Positions 10,360-22,146 of a stretch of DNA of 64,000 nt are shown here, piece by piece. This DNA comes from Chitinophagaceae bacterium (GTDB lineage Bacteria; Bacteroidota; Bacteroidia; Chitinophagales; Chitinophagaceae). The notes below the pieces were generated by a model. That model was not told where the DNA came from, did no database searches, and was given only the letters and a program-made list of their open reading frames with translations. Each line of letters begins with the position of its first letter. The stretch's first letter is position 1. The position numbers and the translations under genes are program-made. Location: contig JADKAZ010000006.1 in assembly GCA_016719015.1 (NCBI GenBank), forward strand, positions 186,001 to 250,000, given 5' to 3'.

Positions 10360-11084
10360 TTAAAATTGATTAATAACTGCTACAGCACTTGTGTGGGTTT
10401 TTCTCTTCAATGCTTTTTTTCTAAATTCAGGCTTTAGTTTGTAAAGTTTACCCGGCCGATGCGGTACATCATCTTCCATCTCCTCAATATCAACCAGCCA
10501 GTCTTTAATAGATATTTTTTTTCTGAAATTACGCCGGTCAAGTTCCACACCCAGTATAGCTTCATATACTTCCTGCAATTCCCGGAGAGAGAATTTTTCT
10601 GGTAGCAGGTTAAAGATAACAGGATGTTCCATTACCTGTTCCTGCAGGCGGCCCAGGCATGAGTCTAATATTAATTTATGATCAAAAGCCATTTTTTGAT
10701 TTCATTCACCGCATGCCAGTTCAGTTCGTTATGGCTTAATTTAAGTTTATGGTGCTTGATATCAATCAGTGAGTAATAAGCAATAGTGATAACACGACCT
10801 GATGGATGACGTTCAATACTGCCAAAAGTCTGCACCTGCTCCAGGTACACATCATCGAGCCCCGTTCTGTCTTTTAAAATCCGGTAAGAGGCGGTTTCCA
10901 AATCTTCATCTGGCCGTATCAGGTCTCCCAGCAATGAATAAAGTCCGGCAAACTCTTCCAAATCAGATTTTATCAATAATACTTTCAACTCCTTTTCATC
11001 ATATCCTAACATCACACAGTCTACCGAGATGGCTATGTTAAAATAATCAAGGTGACTTATCTTCTCAATCTCCGCAGTTTTCAA
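10360..11084 (-). CDS. Nudix-related transcriptional regulator, NrtR/AraR-like (one frameshift)
   Basis: Two overlapping frames (11084-10671 and 10692-10360) join to a 241-residue protein if one T is restored in the six-T run near 10692-10697; the joined sequence reads HAVNEIKKMAFDHKLILD. The N-terminal half is a Nudix fold with a degenerate Nudix box (GDLIRPDEDLETASYRILKD), lacking the usual REUXEE glutamates, so hydrolysis is unlikely. The C-terminal half (KFSLRELQEVYEAILGVELDRRNFRKKI) is the winged helix of NrtR-type regulators. Bacteroides AraR is a known sugar-responsive member of this class. Position between amylase and susC suggests it controls this locus. Confidence 0.85.
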
Positions 11085-11123
11085 CCGAGATTCTTTTCCG
11101 TCATGGTCAGGTGGCTTTTGAAA

Positions 11124-14021
11124 TTATTGTATCACCAGTTTTACCGGTGTCGATTTATTGACTGATTGCACATTCAATAAATAGGTTCCGGCGGGCAAAT
11201 TATTGATTTTATCAGTAAGAGGGAGCCTGTGTTTTCCCCGAGTGAGATTTCCGGCGAAAACAGTCGTTAGCTTCTGTCCAAGATTATTCAGTAAATCCAC
11301 CTGCACTTTTTCCAGTTTGTGGCACATCAATATCCAGTATAGAATTGGGTTGGGCAGGATTGGGATAAACCGATGCGAGAAGCTGACTGCCCGGGGTATT
11401 ATTATTAGTTACAGGTGTCGTTACTGCATTAATAAGATTCCTGTTCAGATAAACATGATACTCGCCGGGTTGTAGTGTCATATTTTGTGCCGTCCCCGTA
11501 GCAGTAAATGTGCCCCCATTGAGATAATCATACCAGGTTCCTGCCACCGGGAAGGTGAATGAACCAGTCTGAGGTGTTACATCGAAGTTTCCCACCACAC
11601 AAAGTATAGATGAATCAGTAGCACTGCGAACCGTCATACTTTTAAATGCGCCACTGAAGCTTCTTGTCAGGTTAATGTTATTAGCGATAAACACATCCTT
11701 ATACCAGGGATGAAACCGAAGTTTGTTGAGGCTGGCATAGATATCATATAGTCTTTTCCGTTGTATCACATTCTGATAATCCCAGCGGATGGGTTTGTTA
11801 TCTAGCCGGCAATTATTATTGATGGTTCCGTCTACACACCTGTTAATAGAAAAATCGTAGCCCAGTTCACCAAATTGCCAAAGCATTTTTGGACCAGGTG
11901 CCGTATAAAAGAAACCCGCTGTAAGCTCAATTCTTCTTAATGCTATATTGAGGTCCCTGACATTGTGAGCCGAATTAGAGGTGTTACCAAACTGAAGGTT
12001 TTTATACATCAGTCTTTCTTCATCATGGCTTTCCATATAGCTAACCAGGTGAGGATTACTCCAACCTCTTACTGTGTGTAAAAATCCTTCAAAATTAGAA
12101 TTGGGGAGAAAACCCATGGATGCCTCCTGGAAATTAAAGGTATTATTACCCCACAACAGCATACCATAATTTGCCAACTCAATCTCTTCTGAATTTGCAG
12201 CAAAATGTTCCAATATGCAATAAGTTCCCGGTGACTTTAATTGCATCGTATCATAATATCTTTTCCAGATGGCTACCCTGTCTGCATGATATTCGCTGAT
12301 ACAGGCTTCATTGGATGTACTGGCACCACATTGTGCATTCTGTGTAAATCCTTTGACAGGTCCCATCGAAAACCATCTAATTTATATTCCCTGAGCCAGT
12401 GTTCGGCCACCCGGCTGGTAAAATATCTTGTCTGCAGACTTTCATGGTTAAAATCATTAAATACATTGTAAGGATGCGTCGCTGAAACATTCAGCCAGGG
12501 ATTATTAGCAGCAGGTTGATTCGTGGCACTATTCCAATATAAAGCTGCCAATGGGTTTAACCCGGTGGTGTGATTTAATGCAATATCCATTATGACAGCA
12601 ATGCCTTTACTATGGCAGGAATCAATAAACTCTTTCAATGAATTTTTGGACCATAATATTTATCAGGTGCCAGGAAATAATCCGGATTGTAACCCCAGCT
12701 TTCATTTCCTTCAAACTCATTAAAAGGCATCAGCTGGACGGCATTTACACCGAGTGTTTTAAAATAGCTTAAAGTATCTTTTAATGTTTTCCAATCATGC
12801 GCTGTCAAAAAATCACGGAGTAATAGTTCGTAGATAACTAAATTCTTTTTATCCGGCCGGGAAAAACTATTGATGGCCCAGTTATATCCGGGAGCATTGG
12901 TTTGTAAGATGCTTACAATCCCGGAAGTAAGACCCGTGGGATAAGGTTTCAAGGAAGGATAAGTAGCTGCTGTAATAAAGCCATCGTTAGATGGGTCAAG
13001 AATTTTTTCTGCATAAGGCTCTCCCACTTTAAGCGTTCCATCCACCAGGTACTGGAAAGCATATTCTGTTCCGGAAGTCAATCCATTAATGCGAAGCCAC
13101 CAGTAATTACCATCGGGTGTCTTATTCATATTGTAAGCGTTCTGTTCCGCCCAGTTGCTTCCCGGAAATTCTCCAATAACAGACACCCGGTTTTTACCCG
13201 GTGCATATAATACTAATGTAACAGAAGTGTTGTTCGGGTCATAATTAATACCATCTTTTACACCAGCAGGAAGTGACAAAACAGTTGTTGCAGCTGCGGT
13301 AAAAAACTGGAAGCTTTCTGATCTGGTAGTGACACCTTCGGTAGCATCTACTCTTATCGTTTGATTACCTGCTGTAGTAAGGGTTGGATTGGCCGAAATA
13401 GTAGTAACTCCATTTGCAGATTGTATTTCTGTTCCATTTAAAAATAATTTCATCACCGATGAATTATTAGCAATGGCAGTCAGTGCAATGTTATCACCTA
13501 CCTGTTTAGTGATTGGCTCAGGTATTCTTGTGAATGTTGGTTGAAAGAAGGGTACTATAAATCTTGTGGCAATTGTGTTGTCATAAATGGGAATATACAT
13601 GTCGCTTGCGTCAGCATTCCGCTGCACAGAAGTGCCGGCACCATTACGAAATAATATCACAATCTTTTGAATTGTTTCACCAGCTGGTACCGCATAAAAA
13701 CTCCTGATATTAGTAATGGTATATTGCCATTTATTGCTTCCCAGGTAAGTGGCTTGCGCCAAAGCCGGGGTGGTGGCCCATGTAAATTTTGAATATCTCC
13801 AATCCGTTTGAGAAGTACTCAAATTTGTTATTACTCCAGTGTGAACGTAAACATCAGAGGTAGGGCTGTAATTATTTAACCCCAAATTCCCTTTGGCAGC
13901 ATCCACGGTTATTACAATATTATCGTTGTCTTTTGGAAAATTGGGGTCCAGGTTAACAATTGTGCCCACACCGCTTCAAAACACACACTGCTGCAAGAAA
14001 CAGCACAAAAAATTTCTTCAT
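11124..14021 (-). CDS. Secreted GH13 alpha-amylase with T9SS sorting domain (five frameshifts)
   Basis: Pieces in different frames join into one gene of about 966 residues. Order: signal peptide from the ATG at 14021 (MKKFFVLFLAAVCV), beta-sandwich domains, a CBM48-like module (VTLVLYAPGKNRVSVIGEF), the GH13 barrel, a C-terminal beta domain, and a T9SS sorting domain (SVYPNPAQPNS; GTYLLNVQSVNKSTPVKLVI). All four GH13 motifs are present: I DIALNH, II GFRWDLS with the Asp nucleophile, III YCILEHFA with the acid Glu, IV MESHDEE. Breaks are at about 13985, 13946-13949, 12643-12647, 12350-12351 (each one base short) and 11307-11311 (one A extra). It degrades starch outside the cell or at its surface for SusCD. 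Confidence 0.9.
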
Positions 14022-14647
14022 AGCAAGCTTTTTACAAATACAAAATCGTTAATAGAAACAGATGCCATGCATCTTGTTAAAGCAAATGATTTTCGAAGAT
14101 AGTAAATATGTACTTACGACACATTAAATTTTTACTAGTATGTTAATTCAGGGTTTCAATGAATATGTAACGTACAAAAGTTAGGATATTCAATAGGCTA
14201 AGGATAACGTACAGCAGCCTATATGTGAATAAAAAACCAGGCTTAGGGATATAGGTGAATTCTGGATTGCCTTAATAGTATTGATGCTTCACCTGATTAA
14301 ATTTTTCGGAGTGCCCATTTCATGTTTTTCAATTGCCGAAGAAAATACCTTTTAATACCGCACATTACTTCCCCGAAACATATTCGTTTTAGGATACTTA
14401 AACAACATGCTACCATTTTTTTCAGCTATAATTACGCTGATAAGTATATAAATTTTGTAAACGGGGGAAAAAATTATATATTAACGGTACTGTTTATAGA
14501 TACAATCAAATTATTCTTTCCCTTTTGCTGTTATCTGAAAGAGTTTAAAAAAAGCAGGTTTAAATAAGGCCTGATGGATTCCACTCCCTCTGAAACAATT
14601 CACAACGCCGTGTTTTAATTATTATTAAACCCAAACTATTACTGTTT
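14022..14647. other. Intergenic region between divergent amylase and T9SS genes
   Basis: A 626-base AT-rich gap that must hold the promoters of the starch locus (minus) and the T9SS gene (plus). I found no clear TTG-N17-TAnnTTTG promoter, no strong hairpin and no RNA gene. An 81-codon frame at 14322-14567 has no signal peptide, no known motif and an ordinary AT-rich composition, and I do not call it a gene. Confidence 0.4.
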
Positions 14648-17600
14648 ATGAAAAAAATATTTACCTCCATTTGTTTAACTACATTATTTATAATTAACAG
14701 CCAGTCACAAACAGTAATAATTAATACTGGTACGGCAGGCACCCCGGCATATAATGCCGGTCCCGTTTCTAGATCTGCTGCTGCCAGTGCGTTTGATGCA
14801 AGCAGGTATACTTATTTATATACTGCAGCCGAGCTTGCCGCAGCGGGTATCACATCCGGCGCAGTTATCAATCTTGTAGGCTGGGTAAAAAACAATACTG
14901 CAACGAGCCTGGGAGTAGGAGGTATTTTCCGGATATATATGAAAAACACTGCTACTGCAAGTTTTAGCCTGGCATCTGAAACATGGGCAAACCTGAATAG
15001 CGGTGCTACATTGGTTTATGAAAACCTTACCCAAACAATTCCCGCTACTGCAACTCCCAACTATATAGATTTTCCCCTCACTACCACTTTTATCTACACA
15101 GGAGGTTCTCTAGAAATATCAACAGAATGGGATATTAACCAGGTCTCCGGTAACGCTTCAACAGGAACATTTGACTGGCTCTGGTCTACAGTAACTGACA
15201 GAATTTATGGTACCGGGAATACCACATTGGCACCTATAACAACACTTTCCTCTACTACAAATTCTATTTCAACGATTGATGACAGAAGACCTTTTATTAA
15301 AATAACCTATACGGGTGGCACAACAGGTATTGATTTAGGTGCTCAATCACTGGTAGCTCCAACTTCTCCCAATAATTGTTATACATCTACTGAAACTGTT
15401 ACCATTAGGATAAGAAACTACAGCACCAACCCCATTGACTTTTCTGTGAATCCCGTTACAGTAACGACAAATGTTACTGGTGCGGTTACGCAAACATTAA
15501 CTGCTGTTGTAAATACAGGTACACTTGCACCTGCTTCGACTCTAGATGTACCTATGTCTGCAACATTAAATATGAGCTCAACAGGGGTTTACACCTTTAA
15601 TGCTTTTACTACTGTAACCGGTGATGTAACCCCCGCTAATAATGCAATGCCTGCAGTAAACATAACAAAAGCGGTGTTAGCCGCCGGTACTGTTTCCGTC
15701 AGCCCAGGTTCTTATTGCGTAACTCCTGGAACGCCTACCTTATCAACAACCGGTGCAACTGGCTACGGCAGTTTACAATGGCAGGAAAGTTTAACTCCCG
15801 GAGCAGGATTTACAAATATTCCAGGCGCTACAACAAATCCATATACTCTTGGTAGTCCCATTACACAAACCATGTATTACAGATTACTGGCAAGTTGCAA
15901 TGGAACCACAATAACATCCAATGAAGTAACCGTTACATTAAATAATCCACAGATAACCGGCACTACACCGGGTGCATCATGCGGTCCCGGACCTGTAACC
16001 GTAATCCTGGGAGCAACCGGCACAGGGAGCACCATCAATTGGTATGATGTGGCTTCAGGAGGTGTGCCAGTAGGAACAGGCCCTTCATTCACTACGCCTC
16101 CTATCAGTACAAATACCACTTATTATGTCGCCACAGGTTCAGGCGGTGGATTGGCTAATGTTGGATTGCCCGCAAGATTTGCTACTGCTACATCAGGTGC
16201 CGGCACTACCAATTTCGGGTTGGTATTTGATGCCCTTGCTGCATTTACATTAAATAGCGTTGTTGTTTATCAATAAGCAGTGCTGCAGGTACGGCCGGTA
16301 CTGTGACTATAGATGTTGTAAACTCAACGGGTGTTGTATTACATACAGCCACAGTAAACGTTGTAGGAAACCCCGCGGCTTCTGCAACAGCACAAACAGT
16401 TACATTGAATTTCAATATTGTGCCTGGTACAAATCTTAAACTAAGACCCGGTAGCCGCAGTGCAGGTATAACAGGTTTGTTATTTGAACCTTCTGCAGCT
16501 GCACCGGAGGTAATTATGGTTATCCCTTTGTGGTTCCCGGTGTTTTGTCTATAAATCACAGTACATTAACCGCCCCTCCAACAAATACACCCCGGCTCGA
16601 TCTGTATTATTATTTTTACAACTGGGATATAAGCACCGGATGTGAATCTGCCCGGACAGCTGTACTGGCTACCATTACTACCCCTCCCACTGCTAGCATT
16701 TCTTATGCAGCTTCCCCATATTGTTCCGATGCAGGTACTGCTACAGTTACTCAAACCGGGACAGTGGGTGGAACCTATACCGCATCACCTGCAGGCTTAA
16801 CCATTAACCCGGCGACAGGTGCTGTTACATTAGGAACAAGCACTCCCGGAACGTACACCGTCACTTATACCATTCCAGCTTCGGGAGGTTGCCTTTTATT
16901 TTCAACAACAACAAGTATAACCGTATTGAATTGTGGTGGTCCATGTTCAGCTATAACCACTATTGCATGTGCTGCTGCCACAACGGCAACTTTAGCAGGG
17001 GCTGGTAGCTGGAGTCCCGGTAGTTGTGGATTCAGCACACCCGGTAATGAAAGAGTTTATAGTTTCACCCCAACAGTTACCGGTGTTTATTCTTTACAGG
17101 TTACTTCAACAAACAGTGGTGGCTTTGTGGACTATTTTTATAAAGCAGCTTCCGGAGGTTGTTCTGCTTCCGGCTGGACTTGTATTGACGACGTATTTTC
17201 TCCTACAACTTCAACAATCGGAACCTTAACTGCCGGTGTAGAATATTATATTCTGCTTGATGCGGAAGTAACAGCCTCTGTTATACATACTTTCCAGGTA
17301 GTTTGTCCGGCTGTTCCAGCCCCATGCACCAGTATTATCAACATTGCATGTGGTGCTCCTGCAACGGCAACTTTAGCAGGGGCTGGTAGCTGGAGTCCCG
17401 GTAATTGTGGATTCAGCACACCCGGTAATGAAAGAGTTTATAGTTTCACCCCAACAGTTACCGGTGTTTATTCTTTACAGGTTACTTCAACAAACAGTGG
17501 TGGCTTTGTGGACTATTTTTATAAAGCAGCTTCCGGAGGTTGTTCTGCTTCCGGCTGGACTTGTATTGACGACGTATTTTCTCCTACAACTTCAACAATC

Positions 17601-19802
17601 GGAACCTTAACTGCCGGTGTAGAATATTATATTCTGCTTGATGCGGAAGTAACAGCCTCTGTTATACATACTTTCCAGGTAAATTGTTTATGTCCTGACG
17701 CTACTATAGCATACGCCGGTTCTCCATATTGTAGCAATGCGGGCATAGCCACAGTAACCAGAACAGGAACTGCAGGTGGAACCTATTCCGCTGCTCCGGC
17801 AGGTTTAACACTTAATGCAGCAACAGGTGATGTAACACTGGGAACAAGCACACCCGGAACTTATACAGTAACTTATACCATTGCCCCAGGTGCTTGCCTT
17901 GTATTTACAACAACAGCAACCATTACCATTACAGGAGCCCCTGCTGCAACGATAGTGTATACCGCTTCTCCGTATTGTCAGAATGCAGGTACTGCCAATG
18001 TTACCCGTATTGGAACAGCTGGCGGCACATACACTGCTGCACCAGCAGGCTTAACCATTAATGCCTCAACAGGCGCAGTAACATTGGGAACAAGCACTCC
18101 AGGTACCTACACGGTTACTTATACCATTGCTGCATCAGGGGGTTGTGGCTCATTTACAACTACCACCAGTATAACTGTTAATCCAACACCAACTGCAGTA
18201 GCCAGCCCGTCAAGTCAGGCGGTATGTTCTGGTACTCCAATAACAACGATAGCATTATCAGGCGGAGTAGCCGGCACAACCTACACCTGGACAAGAAACA
18301 ATACAGGAACAGTAACAGGTATAGCCGCAAATGGAACAGGCAATATCAGCGGTACATTAACCAATACAACGAATGCACCTGTAATAGTAACATTTACCAT
18401 TACGCCAACGGCTAATGGATGTACCGGTACTGCGATTACAGCAACCGTAACAGTAAATCCAATACCGAATGCCGTTGCTACACCAGTTACGCAGACGGTG
18501 TGTTCCGGCACACCGATAACAACAATAGCATTGACAGGTGCTGTAACCGGAACAACGTATGCATGGACTAGAAATAACACTGTCAATGTAACGGGAATAG
18601 CTGCGAATGGAACGGGCAATATCAGCGGCACCCTGACCAATACAACAACTGGCCAGCAAACGGTAGTGTTTACTATAACACCAACTGCCAATGGTTGCGC
18701 CGGAACGCCGATAACAGCAACGGTGATAGTTGATAAAGCACCTGCAATCACCTGTCCTGCGAATATAACATTACCAAGTGTGGTAGGAAGTTGTACGGCA
18801 GTAGTGACGTATACACCGACCGTAACAGGATCACCAGTACCAACACTTAGTTATGTATTAACCGGAGCTACAAGCGGAAGCGGATCTGGTTCTGGTAGTG
18901 GAACAGTCTTTTCAATAGGTGTAACGACAGTAACGATAACGGCAACGAACACCTGCGGAACCGCCACTTGTTCTTTCACTGTAACAGTAACAGACAGCCA
19001 GTTGCCGGTGATCAATGTACAACCGGCGAACCGTACAGTATGTACAGGTAGTAATGTCATTTTTAGTGTGACGGCAGTAACGGCACCAAGTGCCGGAGGC
19101 CTGCTTGCTTACCAGTGGCAGGCATGGAATGGTACGACATGGACAAACATAGCAGGCGCAACAGCCAGCACACTTAATGTGAATAATGTAACAGTGAGTA
19201 TGAATACAAACAGTTACCGTGTACAGGTAACAGGCTTGTGTACAATGATAAACTCGGCACATGCTTCGTTGTATGTGAATCCATTGCCGTTGGTCAATTT
19301 AGCGACATCCATCGCACCTAATCTCTTACCTGGTCAGGTGCTGACGATAACAGCTACGACATCCCCATCAGGTGGTTCATATGTATGGTTTAAAGATGGC
19401 CAGGTGATAGCCGGAGCCAGCGGATCGACCCTACCCAACCTGACTGTAATTGATGCAGGTGTGTATCGTGTGGTGTACACGGATCCGAATGGCTGCACAT
19501 CCACGTCTGCTGATATAACAATCGCTGCACAACAATCAGACAACCTGTATGTATATCCTGTTCCAAATAATGGTCAGTTTATAGTAAGATATTATAACAC
19601 GGCTAATGAACAGTTAAATCTGAGAGTGATAGATGCGAAAGGATCGCTGGTGTATCAAAGTAAAATACTAACAACGGTACCGTACAGCACCATCAATGTG
19701 GATCTGAGAAATGGAAGAGTATTAGCAAGTGGTATTTACATCGTGGAGGTAAGAAGAGCCGATGGAAGACTGGCAGGATCAAGAAGAATTGTAGTGTATT
19801 AA
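14648..19802 (+). CDS. Large T9SS-secreted multi-repeat surface protein (two frameshifts)
   Basis: Three frames join into about 1,718 residues. Breaks are near 16270 (TATC for expected TATCC) and 16505-16508 (CCGG for CCGGG); restoring two bases gives 1,719 codons. It has a signal peptide (MKKIFTSICLTTLFIINSQSQ) and a novel N-terminal beta domain. Three related immunoglobulin-like units each contain GTYTVTYTI. Two almost identical PPC-like domains (ERVYSFTPTVTGVYSLQV) are followed by two PKD-like units (PITTIALTGAVTGTTYAWTR), an HYR domain (SIGVTTVTITATNTCG) and an Ig-like domain. It ends in a T9SS type A sorting domain (LYVYPVPNNGQF; ASGIYIVEVRRADG). It is probably an adhesin or matrix protein. 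A strong terminator follows. Confidence 0.88.
16981..17300 (+). repeat. 320-bp internal direct repeat, copy 1
   Basis: First copy of a 320-bp in-frame duplication with a 381-base period. It encodes one PPC-like domain. Compared with copy 2 I see a single base difference near 17022 (Ser in this copy, Asn in copy 2). Confidence 0.95.
17362..17681 (+). repeat. 320-bp internal direct repeat, copy 2
   Basis: Second copy of the repeat starting at 16981. The period of 381 is a multiple of three, so gain or loss of a unit keeps the reading frame. The flanking spacer sequences between the copies differ, which places the duplication borders at the domain edges. Confidence 0.95.
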
Positions 19803-19822
19803 TTGATAACAACATAAAATAC

Positions 19823-19853
19823 AAAAAACGCCCTGTTTATCGGGGCGTTTTTT
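19823..19853 (+). terminator. Rho-independent terminator after the T9SS gene
   Basis: ACGCCCTG and CGGGGCGT form a GC-rich stem with flanking AAAAAA and TTTTTT runs, 20 bases past the stop codon. Confidence 0.85.
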
Positions 19854-19931
19854 AAGCCAATATATATAATAAAATAAAAATCAACTCTACTTTTTAAACA
19901 GAGACATTAACTTTACTTACCAACTTTTACT

Positions 19932-22034
19932 ATGTATTCAAAGGACACTACCCGGGAACTGCAAAAGCTTACGAATGAATTGGTTAAAAAACAATCATCT
20001 GGCTCCATCATTAAAAAAGATATTGAACAGTTGAGAGCCATTCTTCGCTTTCATGAATACCGGTATTATATATTAAATGATCCCATGATTGCTGATTATG
20101 AATATGACCAACTTTTCAAAACGCTGGAAAAAATCGAGGAGGAAACTCCTTCTTTAAAATCCGCTGACTCACCGACACAACGGGTCGCTAAGGGATTAAC
20201 AAAAGACTTCCCTGCTGTTCAACATCTTGTTCCAATGTTATCATTAGACAATTCTTACAATAGTGATGACCTGGTTGATTTTGACAGAAAAGCAAGAGAA
20301 CTGACCCGTATTGATAAAATTGAATATTGCGTAGAACCAAAATTTGATGGCGGCAGTATTTCCATCATATATGAAAATGATTTACTGGTTCGTGGTGCTA
20401 CCCGTGGAGATGGTGTTGAGGGAGATGAAGTAACCGCCAATATCAGGCAAATCCGTTCTGTTCCGTTATCAGCAAAATTCTCTGATTACGGATTGCAACA
20501 AGTAGAGATAAGAGGTGAGGTACTCATCAATAAAAGTAATTTTAAAAAATATAATGAAGGATTGATGGAAGAGGGGTTACCCCCGTTGGCAAATCCCAGG
20601 AACGCCGCTGCTGGAACACTCCGCATTAAAGACCCCACTGAAGTAGCTAAAAGAAACCTGGAAGCATTTGTCTATCATATCAGCTATTATTCAATGGCTA
20701 AAGGCAAAAAAAATCCTGCAGAACTAACTACGCATGCCGGTTCGTTGAAGTTGTTATGGGACCTTGGATTTCGAAGCCCGGAAAGAGAAAGAAAAATTTT
20801 TAAAGGTATTGAAGGGGTAATTAAATATTGCGCAGATTTTGAAACAGAAAGAGATGCACTGCCGTATGAGATAGATGGAATGGTGATAAAAGTGAATGAT
20901 ATAGACCTTCAGGAAAAACTGGGGATGACATCTCACCATCCCCGATGGGCTATTGCTTATAAATTTAAAGCGAGACAGGCAACAAGTAAGTTACTAAGTG
21001 TAGAATTCCAGGTGGGAAGAACCGGGGCCGTAACACCAGTTGCCAAGCTTGAGCCTGTTGCTGTTGGCGGCGTTACAGTCAGCAGTATTTCCATTCACAA
21101 TGAAGATTACATCAAGGAAAAAGATTTACGTATTGGCGATGCCGTACTCATAGAAAGAGCCGGGGATGTCATTCCTCAAATTGTAAAATCACTACCCGAT
21201 ACAAGAACTGGAAAAGAAAAGAAAATAATTTTTCCTAAAACATGCCCTGTTTGCGAGAGCAAATTATTTAAAGAAGAAGAGGAAGCAGTTTGGCGGTGTA
21301 TTAATATTGAATGCCCGGCGCAGGTGGTGGAACGCATTATACATTTTGTAAGTAAAGATGCGATGGACATCCGTGGTTTTGGTGAAGCTAATGTTAGAAA
21401 ATTTTATGAGCTTGGTTTACTAGAAGACGTTCCGGGAATCTATACCCTGGAGGTGAACAAAATAAGTGGTATGGAAGGCTTTGGTCAAAAATCGATTGAC
21501 AATTTACAAACTGCTATTGCTAACTCTAAAAAACAGCCGCTTCATCGCCTGATTTATGCACTGGGAATCCGCTTTGTAGGTGAAACAACAGCTAAAACTT
21601 TAGCCCAGGCTGTTAATCATTTATTGGATTTTAAAAAAATCTCCCTGGAAGACTTACAAAACCTGGAAGATGTAGGACCAAAAGTTGCCGGCAGTATTCA
21701 CCATTTTTTTAGTAATAAGAGCAATATTGAAATGCTGGAGCAATTGGAAAAACTCGGACTGCCACTAAAAAATCAGAAAAAAGAAATATTGTCTGCCGGG
21801 AATCTTAAAGGCCAAACGTTTTTATTTACCGGAACACTACCCACCTTAAAAAGAAGCGATGCTGAGGCAATGGCTGAAGAAAACGGCGGTCAGCTACTCA
21901 GTGGTGTCAGCACCAAGCTGAACTATCTTGTTGTAGGTGAAGACGCCGGAAGTAAATTGGAAAAAGCAAAGAAGATCAATTCGGTAAAAATTATTTCTGA
22001 AGCTGAATTCCTGCAAATCATCGGTAAAAAATAA
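19932..22034 (+). CDS. ligA: NAD-dependent DNA ligase
   Basis: A 700-residue protein of full LigA length that seals nicks in DNA using NAD+. The adenylated lysine is Lys137 in EPKFDGGSIS; RGDGVEGDEVT follows. An OB fold, a four-cysteine zinc finger (CPVCESKL and CINIECPAQ, about residues 440-465), helix-hairpin-helix repeats and a C-terminal BRCT domain (GQTFLFTGTLPTLKRSDAE) follow in the normal order. There is an extra charged stretch of about 25 residues before the usual N-terminal Ia domain. The frame is intact. It stands alone between two terminated or unrelated genes. Confidence 0.97.
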   Translation: MYSKDTTRELQKLTNELVKKQSSGSIIKKDIEQLRAILRFHEYRYYILNDPMIADYEYDQLFKTLEKIEEETPSLKSADSPTQRVAKGLTKDFPAVQHLVPMLSLDNSYNSDDLVDFDRKARELTRIDKIEYCVEPKFDGGSISIIYENDLLVRGATRGDGVEGDEVTANIRQIRSVPLSAKFSDYGLQQVEIRGEVLINKSNFKKYNEGLMEEGLPPLANPRNAAAGTLRIKDPTEVAKRNLEAFVYHISYYSMAKGKKNPAELTTHAGSLKLLWDLGFRSPERERKIFKGIEGVIKYCADFETERDALPYEIDGMVIKVNDIDLQEKLGMTSHHPRWAIAYKFKARQATSKLLSVEFQVGRTGAVTPVAKLEPVAVGGVTVSSISIHNEDYIKEKDLRIGDAVLIERAGDVIPQIVKSLPDTRTGKEKKIIFPKTCPVCESKLFKEEEEAVWRCINIECPAQVVERIIHFVSKDAMDIRGFGEANVRKFYELGLLEDVPGIYTLEVNKISGMEGFGQKSIDNLQTAIANSKKQPLHRLIYALGIRFVGETTAKTLAQAVNHLLDFKKISLEDLQNLEDVGPKVAGSIHHFFSNKSNIEMLEQLEKLGLPLKNQKKEILSAGNLKGQTFLFTGTLPTLKRSDAEAMAEENGGQLLSGVSTKLNYLVVGEDAGSKLEKAKKINSVKIISEAEFLQIIGKK

Positions 22035-22146
22035 AATTGGTCGTGCCTTAAAATTTTCTATCTTAGTTGTGTAACACTTCTGCTCAGATAACCTTATCGT
22101 ACCATTGTTATTTATTGCGTTCGTCCCTGACTAAAAATAATTTTTT

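Noticed and set aside
6971..14021. Genuine pseudogenes for susC, the regulator and the amylase
   Set aside because: Breaks are single bases at homopolymers, corrected lengths are exact and catalytic residues are conserved; sequence error is the simpler explanation.
14322..14567. 81-codon frame in the amylase/T9SS gap
   Set aside because: No motif, no signal peptide and AT-rich low-complexity residues; likely chance.
16981..17681. CRISPR-like or tandem array
   Set aside because: Only two long copies, in frame inside a coding gene; it is a domain duplication.
18281..18751. 156-codon minus-strand frame
   Set aside because: Shadow of the Thr/Val-rich repeat region of the T9SS protein.
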